Assembly (NCBI GenBank): GCA_045600105.1
Contig: JAZRXG010000005.1
Coordinates: forward strand, 26,678 to 90,677
Reading direction: 5' to 3'
Source of the DNA: UBA1206 sp045600105
Lineage (GTDB): Bacteria; Bacillota; Clostridia; Oscillospirales; CAG-382
Length of the DNA stretch: 64,000 nucleotides
The notes under the pieces are model-generated. The model was not told where the DNA came from. It made no database searches and was given only the letters and a program-made list of their open reading frames with translations. Position 1 is the first letter of the stretch. Each line of letters starts with the position of its first letter. A program made the position numbers and the translations under genes. Positions 60,552 to 64,000 of this stretch are shown one piece after another.

Positions 60552-61084
60552 CAAAGTACCTCCCATTCAAGATGAATGCCGTCTTCAGCCATAACGCCCT
60601 TCGTTTTTTTGATAATTTCGATCGGCTCATATGAATCTATTCCAAGCGCATCCAGATAATCTCTGATACCCGCACGACTTTCCGGAACGCAGCGTTCTGC
60701 AAGAAAACTTTCATAATCCGAAAAATCGGGTTTTTCGTTATTTCCGAAAGGCGTTTTCACCATATTTTCCGTATGATCTTCGTGTTTCACCGTTTTGTCG
60801 GTATAGTCGGCACAAACGGACGAACAAAAATTACCACCGTCAAAAATGTTGAGCCTGACGAGCTTGTGACCGAGCTGCTTTTTGTTTTCGATAAATTCGC
60901 TTAAGTTTTCCCGCGGTTTGACCGTAATGCTTTTTCCGTCAAAGGATAAATCTATATCATTATTCACAAGTTCCAATTCATTCACCCATTTTGACGGTAT
61001 TGTTATTTTGTAAGTTTTTGAATTTTTTCCGGCATTACCGCCGGCTTTCCCGACGATCAGTTTTGTATTTCTCGTTTCCATCAT
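60551..61084 (-). CDS. AbrB/SpoVT-type DNA-binding regulator, putative antitoxin partner
   Basis: 177 residues. A swapped-hairpin AbrB-like domain at about 20-57 (KTYKITIPSKWVNELEL ... FDGKSITVKP) is followed by a polar linker and a C-terminal region (FSDYESFLAERCVPESRAGIRDYLDALG) with no match I recognise. It is co-translated with the HipA-like kinase (TGATG). A 13-bp palindrome in its own promoter fits autoregulation. Classical HipB antitoxins use an XRE fold, so this pairing differs. Confidence 0.8.
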   Translation of the reverse strand: MMETRNTKLIVGKAGGNAGKNSKTYKITIPSKWVNELELVNNDIDLSFDGKSITVKPRENLSEFIENKKQLGHKLVRLNIFDGGNFCSSVCADYTDKTVKHEDHTENMVKTPFGNNEKPDFSDYESFLAERCVPESRAGIRDYLDALGIDSYEPIEIIKKTKGVMAEDGIHLEWEVL

Positions 61085-61099
61085 ATCATCACCGATAAT

Positions 61100-61128
61100 A
61101 CTATATCATATTCGTAACGAATAGTCAA
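61100..61128 (-). promoter_or_regulatory. Promoter with operator inside the spacer, ahead of the regulator-kinase unit
   Basis: Minus strand TTGACT (61128-61123), a 17-nt spacer and TATAGT (61105-61100). The spacer contains the perfect palindrome ATTCGT-A-ACGAAT (61110-61122). A protein bound there would block RNA polymerase directly. Confidence 0.75.
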
Positions 61129-61154
61129 GGCTTTTCAATACGCACGCAAAGATA

Positions 61155-61186
61155 CGGCTGATCTGACGCCGTGCTCGGATCAGCCG
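61155..61186 (-). terminator. Hairpin downstream of the serine recombinase gene
   Basis: Perfect 9-bp arms CGGCTGATC (61155-61163) and GATCAGCCG (61178-61186), 14-nt loop. The T-run is weak (TATCTTTG). Confidence 0.6.
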
Positions 61187-61194
61187 CAATTTCT

Positions 61195-62877
61195 TTACGC
61201 CGTTCTGGCGATTTCTTTGTTCAGTTCGATATACTCGATGACTTGCTTATACGCATCCTTGAACTTTAAGTCGATTTCGATTTTGTTGCCTTCGAAGACA
61301 CGTATCTCCTGCACCAGTTCCACGAGCATGGCTCGAGTCAGGGTATCAAAATTGCCGTACTTTTTGAAATGAGTTATGAACTCGTTTTCCGCGCTGATCC
61401 CTTTTTCGATCTCGGCGGCGTTCTTTTCGAGGTTGGCGATCATCGCGTCAAGAGATGCGATCTTCTCGCTCATATTCGCTTTGATGAGCATATATTCTTC
61501 CTGCGAAATAACGCCGGCTTTCCAGTCGGGGTACAGATCCACCATATTCCGCACCAGCCTATCACGTTCCGCCTGCTGTGTTTTCAAAAGCTTCTGAACG
61601 TGGTTCGATTCTTTTTTGCGTACGGGACTGTCGTTGATCTTTTGCAGGACTTCATCCAGCGACACCACCGTCCGGACTACGGTCTGCAGGTACACAAGCA
61701 CCGCTTGTTCCAGCTTGTCGATGCGGATGGAATGATTCGTGCAGGCACCGTTATGCATTTTTCGCGCAGTCGTGCAACGGTAATACCCGTAAACGCCGTA
61801 GGCGTGATTATTGAATTTCCGATTCATTGCACGGTGACACGAGCCGCATTTGATCAGTCCCGCAAACAGATACACGTTCTTATTGTTCGGCGCTTTGCGG
61901 ATGTTCCGGTTGAAAAGCGACTGCACCTTATCGAAGGTGTCACGGTCGATGATCGGCTCGTGCGTTCCTTCGACGCGGTACCATTCATCTTTCGGAACGG
62001 CTTTCGCACGCTGATCTTTGTAACTGATATTGCGGTTTTTCCCCTGCACCATCGTGCCGGTGTACATTTCGTTCGTGAGGATACGCCGCACCGACGTGTC
62101 GGGCCACAAGCCGTCATCGGCGGCTCCGACAGGGTGCTTGTAGTTCAGTCCTTTCAGTTTCTTATACATCGACGGATTCGGGATGCCCATTTCGTTCAGA
62201 TCTTTGGCAATGCCGACAATGCTCTCGCCGCCGATATATTTTTCAAAAATCAATTTTACCGTAGGCGCCGCATCCTCGTCGATGATCAGTTTATGATGAT
62301 CTTCGGGATCTTTCATATAGCCGTACGTCGGGAACGAGCCGATGAATTTTCCCTGCTGGCGGTTGACGTTAAGCGTACCGCGCACGTTCACCGACGTGGT
62401 CGCCGCCACGCTTTCGTTGATGACGTTGGTGACGCCGAGCGTGATGCACTGCGTTGCCGCGCTCATATTATTTGAAAAGGTATCATAACCGTTGTTCAGT
62501 GCGATGAAGCGCACGCCCAGACGTGCAAATTCATTCGTTATCAGCTCGCCGCCCTGCGAATAGTTACGTCCGAAACGGGAAAGGTCTTTGACGATCACGC
62601 AGTTGACACGTCCGGCGTTGATATCCTCCATCATTCTCGTGAAATCCGGTCGGTCGAAATTCGTTCCCGACCAACCGTCATCCACGTAGAAATCGTAGAA
62701 GGTGATATCGGGGTGCAGTTTGAGATATTCCTTGAGGATCTCACGCTGTGAAACGACGGAGTTGCTTTCTCCCGCCATCTCGTCTTCACGGGAAAGACGA
62801 ATATAAAGAGCAGCCGTCCAAGTCCGCAAACTTTGAGAAGGCTGCCCCAAATAGTCAGAATATTTTACATTTGACAT
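61195..62877 (-). CDS. Large serine recombinase (TndX/TnpX/SpoIVCA class)
   Basis: 560 residues. The resolvase domain (about 25-170) has ALYIRLSREDE with the catalytic Ser, and SRFGRNY. The recombinase domain follows (GSFPTYGYMKDPEDHHKL ... VRRILTNEMYTGTMVQGK), then the zinc ribbon (LIKCGSCHRAM) and a coiled-coil motif. It integrates and excises mobile DNA by single att-site recombination. ATG at 62877 follows GGAGG. It lies 1.7 kb from the spoVAD junction, and its promoter carries an inverted repeat. Confidence 0.94.
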   Translation of the reverse strand: MSNVKYSDYLGQPSQSLRTWTAALYIRLSREDEMAGESNSVVSQREILKEYLKLHPDITFYDFYVDDGWSGTNFDRPDFTRMMEDINAGRVNCVIVKDLSRFGRNYSQGGELITNEFARLGVRFIALNNGYDTFSNNMSAATQCITLGVTNVINESVAATTSVNVRGTLNVNRQQGKFIGSFPTYGYMKDPEDHHKLIIDEDAAPTVKLIFEKYIGGESIVGIAKDLNEMGIPNPSMYKKLKGLNYKHPVGAADDGLWPDTSVRRILTNEMYTGTMVQGKNRNISYKDQRAKAVPKDEWYRVEGTHEPIIDRDTFDKVQSLFNRNIRKAPNNKNVYLFAGLIKCGSCHRAMNRKFNNHAYGVYGYYRCTTARKMHNGACTNHSIRIDKLEQAVLVYLQTVVRTVVSLDEVLQKINDSPVRKKESNHVQKLLKTQQAERDRLVRNMVDLYPDWKAGVISQEEYMLIKANMSEKIASLDAMIANLEKNAAEIEKGISAENEFITHFKKYGNFDTLTRAMLVELVQEIRVFEGNKIEIDLKFKDAYKQVIEYIELNKEIARTA

Positions 62878-62907
62878 TATGCTTGCCTCCATAATTTATT
62901 TTTTACA

Positions 62908-62969
62908 GAGGCGATATGCGATCAACACTTTACGGTTCGTATTATACCATATCGCCTCCGTTTTTGCAA
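62908..62969 (-). promoter_or_regulatory. Serine recombinase promoter flanked by an 11-bp inverted repeat
   Basis: Minus strand TTGCAA (62969-62964), a 17-nt spacer and TATAAT (62946-62941). GAGGCGATATG (62908-62918) and CATATCGCCTC (62948-62958) are perfect inverted arms: one in the spacer, the other after the start point. This fits a repressor looping or binding two half-sites and tight control of recombinase expression. Confidence 0.7.
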
Positions 62970-62999
62970 TAAATTTCTCAAAAATATGCGATGGCAATT

Positions 63000-63296
63000 T
63001 TATCCCGTCTGAAAAACGGCGGCAATGGCATCCGTTACCGTCTTTCCGTCTCCGTATTTTACCCTGACGGTAATATCGCCCACCTTGAAAAGATACGGGT
63101 CTCCTACCTGTCCCATAAAATCTTTGACACGCTCGACAACAGACTTGCTTGTGTCAACATTTATATTCCGCAAATCAACAAGGGAAGCGGTGTCGTGCGA
63201 TGAAAAATCTGCCGCTTTGCCGATTGCGTTGGGCATAAGTGGGGCGTTCAAATGTGCGATTTCGATATTATCTATACTTTTTTCTTTTTTGTTCAT
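63000..63296 (-). CDS. Small recombinase-associated protein, DUF6870-like
   Basis: 98 residues. VDTSKSVVERVKDFMGQVGD and PYLFKVGDITVRVKYGDG match my recollection of small proteins often found next to serine recombinases on clostridial transposons (DUF6870-like). Function unknown. AAAGGTG precedes the ATG. It precedes the recombinase in the same direction. Confidence 0.65.
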   Translation of the reverse strand: MNKKEKSIDNIEIAHLNAPLMPNAIGKAADFSSHDTASLVDLRNINVDTSKSVVERVKDFMGQVGDPYLFKVGDITVRVKYGDGKTVTDAIAAVFQTG

Positions 63297-63377
63297 TCAG
63301 TCACCTTTCCTATAAGAAAGGCTGCTTCAATAAAAGCTGTAAATAAATGTCGGCGAAACAGCCGGTATTGTTTTCAT

Positions 63378-63554
63378 TTAAATTTCGTTATTTTTGTGTA
63401 CTTTCAAAAAGTCATTGTAATACGTCAACGCTTTTACAACGTATGTTTCCATCATTAGAGTAGTATACTCTTTTGGAATCAATTTATGCAGTCTGTCATA
63501 CGAAAAGGAGTAGAATTTCGGCTGCCGTCCGGAAGCAATAACTATTTTATTCAT
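63378..63554 (-). CDS. Small conserved-looking protein of the mobile element, 58 aa
   Basis: Reads MNKIVIASGRQPKFYSFSYD and continues to KVHKNNEI and a TAA stop at 63378. The start at 63554 has a good ribosome site (AGAGAGGAAAC). The order small protein, DUF6870-like protein, serine recombinase supports a real gene. No function recognised. Confidence 0.6.
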   Translation of the reverse strand: MNKIVIASGRQPKFYSFSYDRLHKLIPKEYTTLMMETYVVKALTYYNDFLKVHKNNEI

Positions 63555-64000
63555 TGTTTCCTCTCTTTCTTTTTGTTTTTATGCTTGTCCGTAAAAGGGT
63601 TTCAGAGGAAGAAGCGAGCGGAATTGATGGGAAAAGAAAAGAAAAGAGTATGAGAGAAAAAGAGAGGATAAAGAGGTTGGCCCCGAAACATTTAAAATGG
63701 CTATCGGGAAATTAAAAGCCCGAAAAAGTGCCTTTTTAGGCGTTTTTTGGGCTTTTCCCGAATCGGCAGCCCAAAAACAGCCCCAAGAAAACGTTCAGGA
63801 GCGCCCAGCTCCAAATAGTCCCAAGAGAGCTGACAGGAAATCTGCAAAAAAAGAATAACAAAGGGGCTGTAGCAAAACAATAATTGCTACAGCCTCTGTT
63901 TTGATTGATAAGGATACGAAAAAAAGGCAAGAATTTCGCAGAAAAGGTGGATATTTCCAGAAAAAAGGCGAACAAACAAGGCATCCGCCGAAAACGACGC
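63555..64000. other. Non-coding right end of the window with two strong hairpins
   Basis: No supported gene. A purine-rich tract (63600-63680) is followed by an imperfect long hairpin, AAAAGCCC (63714-63721) / GGGCTTTT (63749-63756) with A- and T-runs inside. A terminator-like hairpin, GGCTGTAGCAA (63865-63875) / TTGCTACAGCC (63884-63894), ends in CTCTGTTTTG. The latter can end a transcript coming from outside the window. Confidence 0.6.

Noticed and set aside
63736..63984. 82-codon minus-strand frame rich in Phe and Leu
   Set aside because: It runs through two terminator-like hairpins, has no ribosome site, and its hydrophobic look comes from T-rich DNA.
1..64000. CRISPR arrays, rRNA and tRNA genes
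   Set aside because: No regularly spaced repeats were seen, and I found no recognisable rRNA or tRNA sequence, although tRNAs were searched by eye only.

Overview
The window looks like chromosome of a spore-forming, Gram-positive, low-oxygen bacterium of class Clostridia, probably a gut-type Oscillospirales relative. The lineage within the class is inference. Supporting it are the spoIIIA operon, YabP/YabQ, SpoVA proteins, a HemZ-type coproporphyrinogen enzyme, clostridial gene order and -35/-10 boxes close to the sigma-A consensus. The backbone is visibly GC-rich and tightly packed, and most genes lie on the minus strand.

Layout. 1-3.2 kb: left end of the spoIIIA operon and a SpoVB-like flippase. 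3.4-8.3 kb: plus-strand tsaE-tsaB-rpiB-apgM and an orphan peptide-binding lipoprotein. 8.6-12.4 kb: groESL, an rRNA methyltransferase and hpf. 12.6-17.2 kb: the conserved yabM-mazG-(HU)-yabO/rqcP-yabP-yabQ-divIC-yabR block. 17.3-39.0 kb: a nearly continuous minus-strand housekeeping run (SpoU MTase, dprA, topA, plsX, rnc, radical SAM, smc, ftsY, rdgB, cdaA, cdaR, recJ, rel, dtd, hemZ, uridine-kinase-like). 39-41 kb: prmC and a DUF1385 protein. 41.1-52.2 kb: plus-strand RNHCP protein, sugar oxidoreductase and epimerase, a GH20 hexosaminidase and tex, with a glutaminase-A-like enzyme on the minus strand. 52.2-64 kb: accessory region.

The accessory region holds four superimposed changes. (i) An AT-rich 1.7 kb islet (XRE regulator, lipoprotein, two small membrane proteins) lies between two direct copies of a short repeat and abuts a truncated FAD oxidoreductase. 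(ii) A DUF4143 ATPase gene flanked by 33-bp inverted boxes sits downstream of spoVAE, and the last 52 bp of spoVAE are duplicated on its far side. (iii) spoVAD is cut: only its C-terminal third is present, joined to foreign DNA at about 59510. (iv) That foreign DNA carries an AbrB-type regulator with a HipA-like kinase and a large serine recombinase, and runs off the right edge. This arrangement resembles the excisable skin-type elements that interrupt sporulation genes in other Firmicutes, but only one end is visible.

The best candidate for an undescribed system in the backbone is a ~170-nt repeat. It occurs once upstream of rel (minus strand) and once upstream of a Gfo/Idh/MocA oxidoreductase (plus strand), in the same sense relative to the gene and ending just before the Shine-Dalgarno sequence. 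The two copies differ in sequence but keep four helices with paired changes, so they look like a structured 5' leader RNA or a mobile structured repeat. A second repeat family has conserved-stem terminator hairpins and a GC-rich companion motif. No rRNA, tRNA or CRISPR array was seen.
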